The position numbers and the translations under genes were made by a program. Below the pieces are notes generated by a model. The model saw only the letters and a program-made list of their open reading frames with translations, had not been told where the DNA came from and searched no databases. A DNA stretch of 64,000 nucleotides from Dyella jiangningensis (lineage in GTDB: Bacteria; Pseudomonadota; Gammaproteobacteria; Xanthomonadales; Rhodanobacteraceae): NCBI GenBank assembly GCA_000632805.1, contig CP007444.1, forward strand, positions 1,488,001 through 1,552,000, written 5' to 3'. Position 1 is the first letter of the stretch. Every line of letters begins with the position of its first letter. Shown one piece after another: positions 39,133 through 50,696 of this stretch.

Positions 39133-39834
39133 TCAGTCGTGCCAGTCGAGCAGGTGCCGGTAGATCAAGCCGCCCACGACACCGCCAATCAGCGGAACCA
39201 GCCAGAACATCCATAGCTGTCCCATCGCCCAGCTTCCCTGGAAGACGGCAACCGCCGTGCTGCGCGCCGGATTGACCGAAGTGTTGGTGATCGGAATGGA
39301 GATGAGGTGGATGAGCGTCAGCGCGAGGCCGATGGCCAGTGGCGCAAAGCCGGTCGGCGCCAGCTTGTGGGTGCTGCCGTTGATCACGATGAGGAAAAAC
39401 GCCGTCAGCACGAATTCGGCAGCAATGCAGGCCTGCAGCGAATACTGCCCTGGCGAATGCTCGCCATAGCCGTTGGAGGCAAAACCCCCGGCCACAGGGT
39501 CGAACACGGGGCGACCGCTGGCGATCAGGTAGATGGTGCCGCCGGCCGCGATGCCGCCGATGACCTGGGCGATCCAGTACGGAATGACGTCCTTGGCCGG
39601 AAAACGGCCGCTGGCCCACATGCCCGCGGTTACGGCCGGGTTGAAGTGCGCGCCGGAAATATGACCCACGGCGTACGCCATGGTTACCACGGTAAGACCG
39701 AAAGCGAGTGCGACACCGGCGAAACCGATGCCCAGCTCGGGAAAGGTCGCAGCGAACACCGCGCTGCCGCAACCGCCAAAGACCAGCCAGAACGTACCGA
39801 AGAACTCCGCTCCCAAACGCTTGCCCATGCTCAT
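39133..39834 (-). CDS. aqpZ: Aquaporin Z
   Basis: MIP-family water channel of 233 residues (E. coli AqpZ 231) with six helices and two half-helices. The NPA boxes are [14 protein letters not shown] and [13 protein letters not shown]. The selectivity filter appears water-specific: Phe in helix 2 ([12 protein letters not shown] region), His in helix 5 ([15 protein letters not shown]) and Arg after the second NPA. The start at 39834 has AGGAGA six bases upstream. Convergent with yaeR and divergent from the MFS transporter gene. Confidence 0.95.
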   Translation of the reverse strand: MSMGKRLGAEFFGTFWLVFGGCGSAVFAATFPELGIGFAGVALAFGLTVVTMAYAVGHISGAHFNPAVTAGMWASGRFPAKDVIPYWIAQVIGGIAAGGTIYLIASGRPVFDPVAGGFASNGYGEHSPGQYSLQACIAAEFVLTAFFLIVINGSTHKLAPTGFAPLAIGLALTLIHLISIPITNTSVNPARSTAVAVFQGSWAMGQLWMFWLVPLIGGVVGGLIYRHLLDWHD

Positions 39835-40049
39835 GGGGACTCTCCTTGCAGGTTTCAGGGAAAAGCTCTGGCGCCTCCGTGCGTCACGTCCATAACGCTC
39901 CTGATTCGGTGCTGCCCGGGGTGGCACCCGGTGGCGGGCGCAAGCGTAGCAAACCCCGATATCGCGATTGGATGAAGGCCGACCGGGTTTCAAGGCAGCG
40001 CCTTTGTGTATGCTGCCGCGTCGCTTACACCAAGAGTGCGAGATCGCCG

Positions 40050-41372
40050 ATGGCGCAAGTCGTTTCGTCCAGCTCCCCGATGGCCACTTCCAGCCGCACG
40101 CTGGCCGGTCGCGATATCCAGACCCTGCTGCTCGCCTCCCTGGGCGGTGCGCTGGAGTTCTACGACTTCGTGGTGTTCGTGTTCTTCGCGCTGCCGCTGA
40201 GCCACCTGTTCTTTCCGCCCAACACCGCGCCCTGGCTGGCCCAGTTGCAGGTGTACGGCATCTTCGCAGCGGGCTACCTCGCTCGCCCGCTGGGCGGCAT
40301 CGTGATGGCCCACTTCGGCGACCGGCAGGGCCGCAAGCGCATGTTTACCCTCAGCGTGTTCCTGATGGCGCTGCCCACGCTGGCGATCGGCCTGCTGCCT
40401 GTCTACGCACAGGCGGGGCTGCTGGCTCCTTTGCTGCTGCTGCTCATGCGCATCGTGCAAGGCGTGGCGATCGGTGGCGAGGTGCCGGGCGCCTGGGTGT
40501 TCGTGGCCGAGCACGCGCCCCCGGGCCGCGTGGGCTTCGCCTGTGCCTGCCTGACCTCGGGGCTCACCGCCGGCATCCTGATCGGCTCGCTGACGGCGGC
40601 CTGGATCAACCATCATCTGGCGCCGGAACAGGTCCTCGCCTGGGGATGGCGCCTGCCGTTCCTGCTGGGTGGCGTGTTCGGCTTCATCGCCGTGTGGCTG
40701 CGCCGCTGGCTCAGCGAGACGCCGGTGTTCGCGCAGTTGCGCGAGCGCAAGGAGCTCAGTCGCGAGCTGCCGCTGCGCACAGTGCTGGCCGGTCACGGTG
40801 GTAGCGTGCTGCTGTCGATGGCGGTGACGTGGACGCTGACCGCGGCCATCCTGGTGCTGATCCTGATGCTGCCGAATCTCGCGCAGAAGCCGTTCGGCAT
40901 TGCGCCTGACGTGGCCTTCCTCGGCAACAGCGTGGCTGCTTTCTGCCTGGGCCTGGGGTGCCTCGCCTATGGCTGGCTTACCGACCGCATCGGCGCGGCG
41001 CGCGCGCTGCTGGTGGGGTCGCTGGCGCTGATTGCCGCGACTTACGCGTTGTTCGCCGACCTCGAAGCCGGCGGTACGCATTTCCTGCCGCTCTATGCGT
41101 TGACCGGTTTCCTCGTGGGCAGCGTCGGCGTGGTGCCGACCGTGATGGTGATGGCGTTTCCCGCACCCATCCGCTATTCGGGCATTTCGTTCGCCTACAA
41201 CGTGGCCTACGCGGCATTCGGCGCGCTTACGGCCACGCTGATCAGCTACCTCGGCGAGCGCGTAGGCCGCATGGCACCCGCGCATTACGTGGCGATGACG
41301 GCCGTGGTCAGCGTGGTGGCCGCGCTATGGCTGATTTTGTCCAAGCGCAACAAGGACAAACAGCTTCTGTAG
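40050..41372 (+). CDS. MFS transporter, metabolite:H+ symporter (MHS) family
   Basis: Inner-membrane symporter of 440 residues with 12 helices. MHS-type features: [21 protein letters not shown] in helix 1, [25 protein letters not shown] (motif A), [23 protein letters not shown], and [28 protein letters not shown] between the halves. Relatives such as ProP, ShiA and citrate transporters take up osmolytes or organic acids. The start is MAQVVSSSS at 40050; the frame is open far upstream without similarity. The last Leu codon and TAG stop lie inside a REP element (41367-41391). Divergent from aqpZ. Substrate unknown. Confidence 0.88.
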   Translation: MAQVVSSSSPMATSSRTLAGRDIQTLLLASLGGALEFYDFVVFVFFALPLSHLFFPPNTAPWLAQLQVYGIFAAGYLARPLGGIVMAHFGDRQGRKRMFTLSVFLMALPTLAIGLLPVYAQAGLLAPLLLLLMRIVQGVAIGGEVPGAWVFVAEHAPPGRVGFACACLTSGLTAGILIGSLTAAWINHHLAPEQVLAWGWRLPFLLGGVFGFIAVWLRRWLSETPVFAQLRERKELSRELPLRTVLAGHGGSVLLSMAVTWTLTAAILVLILMLPNLAQKPFGIAPDVAFLGNSVAAFCLGLGCLAYGWLTDRIGAARALLVGSLALIAATYALFADLEAGGTHFLPLYALTGFLVGSVGVVPTVMVMAFPAPIRYSGISFAYNVAYAAFGALTATLISYLGERVGRMAPAHYVAMTAVVSVVAALWLILSKRNKDKQLL

Positions 41373-41512
41373 GAGCGCACCCAGTGCGCGACAAGCCTAC
41401 GGAGAGGAAACGCTAAGCTCCGCGGTCGCACACATCGCGTGTTCTTACGCGGTAAGCCCAGGAGCGAAAACGCCGGGTTCCGCGGTCGCGCACAAGGCGC
41501 GCGCTCGCACGG
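41367..41512. repeat. REP cluster C: one good unit and degenerate copies
   Basis: Well-preserved unit at 41367-41391 (CTGTAGGAGCGCACCC then AGTGCGCGA) of the GTAGGAG/CCAG sub-family shared with cluster E. Downstream are two degraded arms, near 41424-41449 and 41459-41512, sharing the segment CCGCGGTCGC. The cluster fills most of the convergent gap between the MFS gene and hflD. Confidence 0.78.
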
Positions 41513-41579
41513 TTGACAAGGCGACGCCGGCTCTTCCGCAGAAGCGCACTGCTGCGCGATCAGCGCGCACAGCGTTGCA

Positions 41580-42203
41580 TCAGGAATTGCTGATCGTCGA
41601 CCCCGTCAGCAACCCGCGCGCCAGCATGCCGCACTGCTTGCGATACAGCAGCATCTGCCACTGGCGCCCGCCCAGCTGGCGCCACAGCACTGCCGAGCGC
41701 ACCGCCGCCAGCAGGCTCGCGCGCACCTTTTCCACCACGGGCGGCTGTTGCAGCTGCTGCGGATTGCCGGTGACCATCACACGCGGCTTGAGCGTGGACA
41801 GGGTGGTCGCGTAAAGCTCCGCCAGGCGCTTGATGACCTGCGGGGATTCCTGACCGAAATGCTCGACCTGGCGCTGCGCCGAGACAATGCCCTGCTGCAG
41901 CTGGTCGAGCAGGTCGCTGCGGCGCGCCAGGCTGCGCTCCAGGCGCATCACCGTGAAGGCCATGCGGGTGATCGCCACGTCGCGGTTACTCTCGTCCAGC
42001 AGCGTGATCAGCTGGCGCAGACCCAGCCGCACCGCCGATACATCGCCGTAAACGCCGACCACCGACGGTGCATCGATGCGGAACACGCTGGCGACGCTGC
42101 CGGCCATCGCGACCTCGTCGCAGCGGCCGTCATTGGCCAGTTGCTGGGCGAGCGTGGTGGCCTGGAACAGCCCGGCCAGGGCGAGCACGCGCTCTTCGTT
42201 CAT
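41580..42203 (-). CDS. hflD: HflD homologue
   Basis: HflD (YcfC) family protein of 207 residues, mostly helical, peripheral to the inner membrane. In E. coli it binds lambda CII and affects its degradation; its normal cellular role is unclear. Family segments: EERVLALAGLFQATTLAQQLA, the AVRLGLRQLITLLDES helix, ARRSDLLDQLQQGI and LWRQLGGRQWQMLLYRKQ. The start at 42203 is the ATG of MNEERVLAL; upstream frame overlaps mnmA. It follows mnmA by 10 bp, preserving the E. coli order nudJ-mnmA-hflD (purB, next in E. coli, is not here). Confidence 0.93.
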   Translation of the reverse strand: MNEERVLALAGLFQATTLAQQLANDGRCDEVAMAGSVASVFRIDAPSVVGVYGDVSAVRLGLRQLITLLDESNRDVAITRMAFTVMRLERSLARRSDLLDQLQQGIVSAQRQVEHFGQESPQVIKRLAELYATTLSTLKPRVMVTGNPQQLQQPPVVEKVRASLLAAVRSAVLWRQLGGRQWQMLLYRKQCGMLARGLLTGSTISNS

Positions 42204-42213
42204 GGCGAAAGCT

Positions 42214-43353
42214 TCAAACACCGGTAATGGACTCGATAATGGCGGGGGAGGGCGGCGCATCATTCCAGCCGCCATAGGGAGCATCGGTGCGGTCGATCAC
42301 GGCGCCGCCCAGGCAAGCGTCGCCGTCGTAGAACACCACGGACTGGCCCGGTGTCACCGCGCGCTGCGGCTCGTCGAAGACCACCTCAAGCCCATCGTCG
42401 CGGACGAACACCTCGCAGGCCTGGTCGGCCTGGCGATAGCGCGTCTTGGCGGTGCAACGAAAATGCCGGGCTGGCGGCTCGCCGGCCACCCAGGTCGGCG
42501 GCTCGGCATGCAAGCGGCGCGAGTAAAGCCAGTGGTTCTCGCCGCCCTGGGCCACGTATAGCACGTTGTTGGCCACGTCCTTGCCGACCACGTACCAGGC
42601 CTCGCCGCTGGCGCCGTGGCGGCCGCCTATGCCCAGGCCATTGCGCTGGCCCAACGTGTAATACATGACGCCCTGGTGCTGGCCGACGGTTTCGCCTTCC
42701 GGCGTACGCATCGGGCCAGGCTGCGCGGGAATGTACTGTGCCAGGAAGCTGCGGAAATCACGCTCGCCGATGAAGCAGATGCCGGTGGAGTCCTTCTTGG
42801 CGTGAGTGGGCAGGGCGGCGTCCTGCGCCATGCGGCGGACGTCCGACTTCTCGATCTCGCCGATCGGAAACAGCGTGGCCGCCAATTGCTGCTGCCCCAG
42901 GGCGTGCAGGAAGTAGGTCTGATCCTTCGACGCGTCGACGGCGCGCAGCAGGCGGTACTTGCCTTCGTGGAAATCCACGCGGGCATAGTGACCGGTCGCG
43001 ATCTTGTCGGCGCCCAGCGCACGCGCCTCGTCGAGAAAGGTCTTGAACTTGATTTCGCGGTTGCACAGCACGTCCGGATTCGGCGTGCGGCCGGCGCGGT
43101 ACTCGGCGAGGAAATGCTCGAACACGCCGTCCCAGTATGCCGCCGCGAAGTTGCGTGCATGAAACGGAATGCCCAGCCGGCCGCACACGGCCACGGCATC
43201 CTTGCGGTCGGCATCGGTGGTGCAAGGGCCGTCGCGGTCGTCCTCTTCCCAGTTCTGCATGAACAGGCCTTCGACCTCATAGCCAGCCTGTTGCAGCAGC
43301 AGCGCCGCCACGGACGAGTCCACGCCGCCCGAAATGCCGAGCATCACCCTCAC
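42214..43353 (-). CDS. mnmA: tRNA-specific 2-thiouridylase MnmA
   Basis: Enzyme of 379 residues that thiolates U34 of tRNA-Lys, -Glu and -Gln using ATP and sulfur relayed from IscS through Tus proteins. The PP-loop is [16 protein letters not shown]. The two catalytic Cys lie in [12 protein letters not shown] and [12 protein letters not shown]; the tRNA-contacting stretch is [12 protein letters not shown]. The start is a GTG at 43353 that overlaps the nudJ TGA (GTGA), which supports it over the ATG three codons later. Second gene of nudJ-mnmA-hflD. Confidence 0.96.
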   Translation of the reverse strand: MRVMLGISGGVDSSVAALLLQQAGYEVEGLFMQNWEEDDRDGPCTTDADRKDAVAVCGRLGIPFHARNFAAAYWDGVFEHFLAEYRAGRTPNPDVLCNREIKFKTFLDEARALGADKIATGHYARVDFHEGKYRLLRAVDASKDQTYFLHALGQQQLAATLFPIGEIEKSDVRRMAQDAALPTHAKKDSTGICFIGERDFRSFLAQYIPAQPGPMRTPEGETVGQHQGVMYYTLGQRNGLGIGGRHGASGEAWYVVGKDVANNVLYVAQGGENHWLYSRRLHAEPPTWVAGEPPARHFRCTAKTRYRQADQACEVFVRDDGLEVVFDEPQRAVTPGQSVVFYDGDACLGGAVIDRTDAPYGGWNDAPPSPAIIESITGV

Positions 43354-43853
43354 GGGAACCGATCCTCGTCCAGCAGGCTGTGCAGCAAGCCCAGCGGATA
43401 ACGCTGCCCGGCCAGCCAGGCGTCGATGCTCATCAGCACCAGCGGGCTGCGCAGCCGCTCACCGAGGCTTGCGATTTCATCGCGGGTCAACCACAGGGCG
43501 CGGCGGATCCCGTCGTCCAGCGGACGGTGAGGGTCGTGGCTCAGCGCGCGTGCGGCAAAGGTGAAGCGCACCACGCCATCGCCGTGTTCGGTGCTGCGCC
43601 ACTGGTTGACGGAAACCAGATGTTCGAGCGCCACGGTCCAGCCGGTTTCCTCCAGCGTCTCGCGCACGGCAGCGGTGACGAGGCTCTCCCTGTCATCCAG
43701 ATGGCCCGCGGGCTGGTTATAGGCAACGCGACCGTTCACTTCCTCCTCGACCATCAGGAAGCGGTCGCCGTCGGCCACGACGCACGCGACGGTCACATGC
43801 GGGCACCAGACGGAATGGTGGGAAAGAGCAGGGGAATCAGCCATGGAAGCCAT
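43350..43853 (-). CDS. nudJ: Nudix hydrolase NudJ
   Basis: Nudix protein of 167 residues (E. coli NudJ/YmfB 153). The Nudix box is complete: [20 protein letters not shown] then TGW (G-x5-E-x7-R-E-x2-E-E-x-G). [20 protein letters not shown] and NQPAGHLD match the NudJ branch, which hydrolyses thiamine pyrophosphate precursors and nucleoside tri- and diphosphates. An ATG at 43844 is an alternative start. First gene of the operon with mnmA, to which it is coupled by a 4-base overlap; divergent from clpS across 146 bp. Confidence 0.93.
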   Translation of the reverse strand: MASMADSPALSHHSVWCPHVTVACVVADGDRFLMVEEEVNGRVAYNQPAGHLDDRESLVTAAVRETLEETGWTVALEHLVSVNQWRSTEHGDGVVRFTFAARALSHDPHRPLDDGIRRALWLTRDEIASLGERLRSPLVLMSIDAWLAGQRYPLGLLHSLLDEDRFP

Positions 43854-43999
43854 ATGGCGGCAAAGACGGCACTGGAAAAGCCGTCATTGTGCCATTACCT
43901 GAAGACAACCACGCCTTTACGAGGCTCCGCGCCCATCGGCACAGGCCGATGCCGGATGGCGGCGCTATACTTTTTCCCAAGGAATCTCACGTAGAACCC

Positions 44000-44326
44000 A
44001 TGGCTCACGAACCCGAACACGAACAAGGCAGTGGTCACGGCCTGGCGCTTGAAACCTCGCGACCGGAGGTGGCTCGCCCCCCTCTCTTCCAGGTGGTGCT
44101 GCTGAATGATGATTTCACCCCGATGGATTTCGTGGTCGAGGTGCTGCGCAGCTTCTTCAACCTCGACCAGGAGCGCGCCGTGCAGGTGATGCTCCACGTC
44201 CATACGCGCGGGAAGGGCGTATGCGGGGTCTTCACGCGGGAGGTGGCTGAAACCAAGGTCACCCAGGTAAACGAATATTCACGTGCCCATCAGCATCCTT
44301 TGTTGTGCACTATGGAAAAGCTTTAG
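44000..44326 (+). CDS. clpS: ATP-dependent Clp protease adaptor ClpS
   Basis: N-end-rule adaptor of 108 residues. ClpS binds the ClpA N-domain and delivers proteins with Leu, Phe, Tyr or Trp at the N-terminus. A flexible N-terminal tail of about 30 residues precedes the core: [20 protein letters not shown] (with the NDD residues that hold the substrate amino group), then [20 protein letters not shown] (His and Met lining the pocket), ending [12 protein letters not shown]. The start at 44000 fits family length. clpA follows 106 bp downstream across a structured gap. Confidence 0.95.
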   Translation: MAHEPEHEQGSGHGLALETSRPEVARPPLFQVVLLNDDFTPMDFVVEVLRSFFNLDQERAVQVMLHVHTRGKGVCGVFTREVAETKVTQVNEYSRAHQHPLLCTMEKL

Positions 44327-44333
44327 CGCCTGT

Positions 44334-44385
44334 CAAAACGGGGTTGTTCGGAGATATTGAACAAGTAGCCGCCACCCCCATTTTG
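44334..44385 (+). promoter_or_regulatory. Nested inverted repeats between clpS and clpA
   Basis: Outer arms CAAAACGGGG (44334-44343) and CCCCATTTTG (44376-44385) pair with one mismatch. Nested directly inside is TTGTTC (44344-44349) with GAACAA (44359-44364). Start of the structure is 7 bp after the clpS stop, and the right outer arm ends in a short T run. It may attenuate or process the clpS-clpA transcript. Confidence 0.5.
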
Positions 44386-44432
44386 TAGCCATCGCGGCGT
44401 TGCCGCCCTGCCACACAGCGGAGAAGGTCCGG

Positions 44433-46700
<2,268 letters not shown>

Positions 46701-46723
46701 GCCGGGTTTGAAGCAAACGAAAA

Positions 46724-46747
46724 GGCCGCGCACTGCGCGGCCTTTTT
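46724..46747. terminator. Bidirectional terminator between clpA and infA
   Basis: GGCCGCG, loop CACTG, CGCGGCC, followed by five T on the plus strand; on the minus strand the same stem is followed by four T. It serves clpA and, through the adjacent REPIN, probably infA. Confidence 0.85.
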
Positions 46748-46759
46748 CGTGGCTTTTCC

Positions 46760-46844
46760 CTGTGGGAGCGCACCCTGTGCGCGACAACCCGGCGGGATGG
46801 TAACGCCGCAGCTCTGCGGTCGCGCACAAGGTGCGCTCCCACAG
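46760..46844. repeat. REPIN D (inverted REP pair)
   Basis: Forward unit 46760-46784 (CTGTGGGAGCGCACCC then TGTGCGCGA) and inverted unit 46820-46844 (TCGCGCACAAGG then TGCGCTCCCACAG), 85 bp in all. The inner segment GGTAACG...CTCTGCGG is shared with REPIN E. It lies between the clpA terminator and the infA stop. Confidence 0.9.
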
Positions 46845-46857
46845 AACGATGTAGCGA

Positions 46858-47076
46858 TTACTTCATGCGGTAGGTGATACGACCCTTGGTCAGGTCGTAC
46901 GGGGTCATCTCCACCTTCACCTTGTCGCCGGTGAGGATGCGGATGTAGTGCTTGCGCATGCGGCCGGAGATATGGGCCGTGATGACGTGGCCGTTTTCCA
47001 GCTGCACGCGGAACATGGTATTGGGCAGGGTCTCCTGGACCGTACCTTCCATTTCGATGACGTCGTCTTTGGCCAT
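46858..47076 (-). CDS. infA: Translation initiation factor IF-1
   Basis: IF-1 of 72 residues, the exact length of E. coli IF-1, a single OB fold binding the 30S A site. The sequence is highly typical: [20 protein letters not shown], then [20 protein letters not shown] and the ending [14 protein letters not shown]. The start at 47076 is the canonical MAKDD; six upstream codons are open but not conserved. Convergent with clpA, as in many gammaproteobacteria. Confidence 0.98.
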   Translation of the reverse strand: MAKDDVIEMEGTVQETLPNTMFRVQLENGHVITAHISGRMRKHYIRILTGDKVKVEMTPYDLTKGRITYRMK

Positions 47077-47159
47077 GCGTTCCGGTGGGGGCAAGAGCAG
47101 CCGTCATGGCCGCGTAAGCGGTCGATTATGCCACGGAAGTTCTTATGGTCAAAGAAATA

Positions 47160-47435
47160 TCAGCCAAAATGCTCATCCAGCTTGCGACGGATCTCCTGTT
47201 CCACCATCCCCTTGAGGGGCGCCAGCATCATGCCAAGCTCGGCCGTAACCTGGATGGCGTCGCTGCCTACGGCAATGCTCCCGGTAACGCCAGGACGGGA
47301 AAACCGCAGGGTGTCGCCCTCCCAGGTTCCGTCCATGCCGAATTTTTCGCGCATGCGCGCGGCGACTTTGTCGACGACGGCACGGGCTTCCAGAATGGAT
47401 AGCCCGTGGGGGCGGCGAATGTCGATCTTGGGCAC
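47160..47435 (-). CDS. Polyhydroxyalkanoic acid system family protein
   Basis: Small cytoplasmic protein of 91 residues. The opening PKIDIRRPHGLSILEARAVVDKVAARM and the central segment WEGDTLRFSRPGVTGSIAV match the PHA_gran_rgn (putative PHA-system) family, which has a YjgA/SRPBCC-like compact fold and unknown biochemical role. The GTG at 47435 is the best start, because AAGGAG lies 5-10 bases upstream; a TTG at 47450 would put that site inside the gene. No pha synthesis genes are in the window, so a link to polyhydroxyalkanoate is by name only. Confidence 0.8.
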   Translation of the reverse strand: MPKIDIRRPHGLSILEARAVVDKVAARMREKFGMDGTWEGDTLRFSRPGVTGSIAVGSDAIQVTAELGMMLAPLKGMVEQEIRRKLDEHFG

Positions 47436-47537
47436 GGGAAGCTCCTTCAAAACGTAAACCTACATCGTATGCCAGATGTGCTCGGAGAGTGCGTATGCAT
47501 CTGCTAGAGTCCCCGGCGACTAGTCAGCGGTTCACCG

Positions 47538-48305
47538 ATGCGTATCGAGTTTCCCAATTCGGCCCGAGAGGATTTCCACTGGGACGCCCCTGCCTTGCGG
47601 ATCGGCAGCGCACCGGACAACGACCTGATCCTGGCAGCCCATCAGGCGGGCTCGCATCATCTCAAGATCCTGCTCGATCGCCGCGGCTGGGTGCTGCAGG
47701 TGCTGCCGCAAGGCAATCGGGTGTACGTCAATGCGCGGCCGGTGCGCGAGAAGGCTTTGCTGCGTGCCGGCGACATCCTCAGCGTGGGCGACTGCCGCAT
47801 GCTGCTGCGTTCCGACGAAGAACCCGCCCACAGTTCTCCGGTCACGGTGCCGGCCGAAGGGCGCTGCACGGTGGCGTTGCGCGCGGTCGCCGGGCCGCTT
47901 TCGGGGCGTGTGCTATCGCTGCAGGACAAGCTCGAACTGGGGCCGACGGGCCGCATTCCGCTGGAGCTGCCGCAGGGTGAAGCGGCGTCGATGTCGGTGC
48001 TCTGGCGCGACGGCCAGTTGTGGCTGGAAACCGGACAGCAATCCAAGCGCTACCCGCTGCGCGTGAACGGGACGCCGGTCGAACAGGCCACGTTGCGTCC
48101 GGGCGATCAGATCGGCCTGGGCATGCACCGCTTCGTGGTCGACGCACCGGGGCTGGAGCCCGAACCCGAAATTACCCTGCCGCCCCCTGAACCCGAGCAT
48201 CTTCCCGAGGAAGACGCCGGTCCGCGTGGCGAGGTGTGGTGGCTGATCGCCACCGCGGCCGTGCTGGCCCTGGGCATTGCGGTGGCGTTGCTGGTGCGAT
48301 TCTGA
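47538..48305 (+). CDS. FHA-domain protein with C-terminal membrane anchor
   Basis: Protein of 255 residues. Residues 1-95 form a forkhead-associated domain: LRIGSAPDNDLIL, the SHHLKI phosphothreonine-contact region, and VYVNARPVREKALLRAGDIL. The usual Gly-Arg of the first loop is Gly-Ser here, so phosphopeptide binding may be weakened. Residues 105-205 look like a second, more diverged FHA-like beta-sandwich (LELGPTGRIPLEL, YPLRVNGTPVEQATLRPGDQIGLG). A Pro/Glu-rich linker leads to one C-terminal helix (VWWLIATAAVLALGIAVALLV), so it is tail-anchored with the FHA domains in the cytoplasm. No kinase or secretion genes are nearby; function unknown. Confidence 0.78.
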   Translation: MRIEFPNSAREDFHWDAPALRIGSAPDNDLILAAHQAGSHHLKILLDRRGWVLQVLPQGNRVYVNARPVREKALLRAGDILSVGDCRMLLRSDEEPAHSSPVTVPAEGRCTVALRAVAGPLSGRVLSLQDKLELGPTGRIPLELPQGEAASMSVLWRDGQLWLETGQQSKRYPLRVNGTPVEQATLRPGDQIGLGMHRFVVDAPGLEPEPEITLPPPEPEHLPEEDAGPRGEVWWLIATAAVLALGIAVALLVRF

Positions 48306-48404
48306 GTCATCAAAGAGGCGTTTTCCGGGTGCGGGCACGACCGTTGACGACGGGTTGCTGCGACGCGGCATAATGCGGCGACCCGTACCGTCAAGGCGTC
48401 TTTC

Positions 48405-49490
48405 GTGAGCAGACTCTGGAATTTCAGCGCAGGCCCCGCCGCGCTGCCGCAGGCCGTACTCGAACGTGCACAACGCGAACTGCTGGATTGGCAGGGCTGC
48501 GGCGCCTCGGTCATGGAGCTCTCTCATCGCGGCAAGTTGTTCATGGGCCTGGCGCAGCAGGCCGAGGCCGACCTGCGCGAACTGCTCGCCATTCCCGAGA
48601 ACTACGCCGTGCTGTTCCTGCAGGGCGGCGCGACCCAGCACTTCGCCCAGATCCCGATGAACCTGGCCGCCGAGGGCGCCAGCGCCGACTATGTGGTCAC
48701 TGGCCATTGGGGCGAGAAGGCAGCCAGCGAGGCGGCGCCGTATGTGAAGGTAAACATCGCCGGCAGCAGCAAGGCCGAGCACTACCTGCGGCTGCCGCCG
48801 CGCGAGACATGGCAGCTCGATCCGCGCGCCGCCTATGTGCATTACACGCCGAACGAGACGATTCATGGCGTGGAGTTCCACGATATTCCGGACGTGGGTG
48901 ATGTGCCGCTCGTCGCCGACATGTCCTCGGACATCCTTTCCGGCCCCATCGACGTGTCGAAGTTCGGAGTGATCTACGCCGGTGCGCAAAAGAACATCGG
49001 CCCATCGGGTCTGGTCGTGCTTATCATTCGCCGTGACCTGTTGGAACGCAGCACGCGCCCGATGGCCCGCATCTTCCGCTATGCCGATCATGCCGCCAAC
49101 AATTCCATGCTCAACACCCCCAACACCTGGGGCTGGTATCTCGCCGGGCTTACGTTCCAGTGGCTGAAGGAGCAGGGCGGCCTGAAGGCCATGGGCGAGC
49201 GCAACACAGCCAAGGCGACGCTGCTTTACGACGCGATCGACCACTCCGGCGGCTACTACCGCAGCCCGGTCGAAGTGCCGGCGCGCTCGCGCATGAACGT
49301 GCCGTTCACCCTGCACGATAGCGCGCTGGACGCGGATTTCCTCAAGGAATCGGAAGCGGCAGGCCTGCTTGCGCTGAAGGGACACAAGGCCGTGGGCGGT
49401 ATGCGTGCCTCGCTCTACAACGCCGTGCCGCTGGAAGCGGTGCAGGCCTTGGTGGCTTTCATGAAGGACTTCGCCGAACGTCACGGATGA
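48405..49490 (+). CDS. serC: Phosphoserine aminotransferase
   Basis: PLP enzyme of 361 residues (E. coli SerC 362) that transaminates 3-phosphohydroxypyruvate to phosphoserine and acts in pyridoxine synthesis. Landmarks: WNFSAGPAALPQAVLERAQ, LFLQGGATQHFAQIPMNL, TPNETIHGVEF, and the Schiff-base Lys in VIYAGAQKNIGPSGL; the C-terminus has GHKAVGGMRASLYNA. It starts with GTG at 48405. A possible promoter, TTGACG (48344) and CATAAT (48369) with a long 19-base spacer, lies upstream. First of serC-pheA-aroA. Confidence 0.96.
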   Translation: MSRLWNFSAGPAALPQAVLERAQRELLDWQGCGASVMELSHRGKLFMGLAQQAEADLRELLAIPENYAVLFLQGGATQHFAQIPMNLAAEGASADYVVTGHWGEKAASEAAPYVKVNIAGSSKAEHYLRLPPRETWQLDPRAAYVHYTPNETIHGVEFHDIPDVGDVPLVADMSSDILSGPIDVSKFGVIYAGAQKNIGPSGLVVLIIRRDLLERSTRPMARIFRYADHAANNSMLNTPNTWGWYLAGLTFQWLKEQGGLKAMGERNTAKATLLYDAIDHSGGYYRSPVEVPARSRMNVPFTLHDSALDADFLKESEAAGLLALKGHKAVGGMRASLYNAVPLEAVQALVAFMKDFAERHG

Positions 49491-49567
49491 AACCGTTGCG
49501 CGCAAGTCGGTAGATCGGGGACTATCCCCGGTTCCCCATTTGGACTGCTTTACCTCCAGATCACGAC

Positions 49568-50656
49568 ATGACCGACAAGAAATCCTCGCTCACCGACGTG
49601 CGCCAGCGCATCGACAGCATCGATCAGCAGATCCAGCAGCTGATCTCCGAGCGCGCCGGCTGGGCGCAGGAAGTGGCACGGGTGAAAGGCGAGGGGCTTT
49701 CGGCCATCGACTATTACCGACCCGAACGCGAGGCACACGTACTCCGGATGGTGGTGGATCGCAACAACGGTCCGCTGACCGACACCGAGATGGTGCGGCT
49801 GTTCCGCGAGATCATGTCGTCCTGCCTGGCGCAGGAAGACCCTCTCAAGGTGGGTTTCCTCGGCCCGGAGGGCACCTTCAGCGAACAGGCCGTGCGCAAG
49901 CACTTCGGTCATGCAGCCTACGGCTTGCCGCTGGGCAGCATCGAGGAAGTGTTCCAGGAGGTCGCCGCGGGTCATGCCGATTTCGGCGTGGTCCCGGTCG
50001 AAAATTCCGGGCAAGGCATGATCCAGGTGACCCTGGACATGTTCCTAACGTCCGAGGCCACCATCTGCGGCGAAGTCGAGCTGCGCGTGCACCAGTGCCT
50101 GCACTCGCTCAATGGTCGCCTTGAGGACATCAAGCGCGTCTATGCGCACGCGCAGTCGCTGCAGCAATGCAAGACGTGGCTGCGCATCAACCTGCCCAAT
50201 GTGGAATGCATCGCCGTCGGCAGCAATGCCGAGGCCGCTCGCCTCGCGCGTCACGCCGATGACGCCGGCGCCATCGCAGGCGAAACGGCGGGCCGCGTGT
50301 ATGGCCTCAAGACCGTCGCGCAGGCCATCGAGGATCGCGCGGACAACACCACGCGCTTCCTGGTGATCGGCCGCTCGCTGTTCCCCCCGTCGGGCAACGA
50401 TCGCACGTCGCTGCTGATCACGGTCAACGACAAGCCGGGCGCGCTCTATCACGTGCTCAAGCCGTTCGCCGAGCACGACATCAGCCTCAATCGCATCGAG
50501 TCGCGCCCGGCGCATTCGGGCAAATGGCAGTATGCGTTCTTCATCGACGTGTCCGGCCACATCAACGACGAACCGATGCAGGCCGCCATGAGGGAAATGG
50601 GTGATGCCGCCGCGCAGGTGCGCGTGCTCGGTTCGTACCCCGTGGCCTTGCCTTGA
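49568..50656 (+). CDS. pheA: Bifunctional chorismate mutase/prephenate dehydratase (P-protein)
   Basis: Bifunctional enzyme of 362 residues making phenylpyruvate from chorismate. The AroQ chorismate mutase occupies residues 5-95 (LTDVRQRIDSIDQQIQQLIS, YRPEREAHVLR). The prephenate dehydratase domain starts KVGFLGPEGTFSEQA and includes VPVENSGQG (where ENSTEG is common) and the catalytic NTTRFLVIG. The C-terminal ACT domain, for phenylalanine feedback, has DKPGALYHVLKPFAEHDISL and NRIESRP. The 77-bp gap from serC and 40 bp to aroA suggest one operon. Confidence 0.96.
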   Translation: MTDKKSSLTDVRQRIDSIDQQIQQLISERAGWAQEVARVKGEGLSAIDYYRPEREAHVLRMVVDRNNGPLTDTEMVRLFREIMSSCLAQEDPLKVGFLGPEGTFSEQAVRKHFGHAAYGLPLGSIEEVFQEVAAGHADFGVVPVENSGQGMIQVTLDMFLTSEATICGEVELRVHQCLHSLNGRLEDIKRVYAHAQSLQQCKTWLRINLPNVECIAVGSNAEAARLARHADDAGAIAGETAGRVYGLKTVAQAIEDRADNTTRFLVIGRSLFPPSGNDRTSLLITVNDKPGALYHVLKPFAEHDISLNRIESRPAHSGKWQYAFFIDVSGHINDEPMQAAMREMGDAAAQVRVLGSYPVALP

Positions 50657-50696
50657 CAAGAGAGCGGGCGCCGAGGCGACCGCCGGAGATTTCATC

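Noticed and set aside
41367..41512. Short repeats as a CRISPR array or insertion sequence end
   Set aside because: Units are palindromic, few, irregularly spaced and recur singly in other gaps; no cas genes, transposase or target duplication.
47436..47450. TTG start of the PHA-system gene at 47450
   Set aside because: The AAGGAG ribosome-binding site would lie inside the gene; the GTG at 47435 is correctly spaced.
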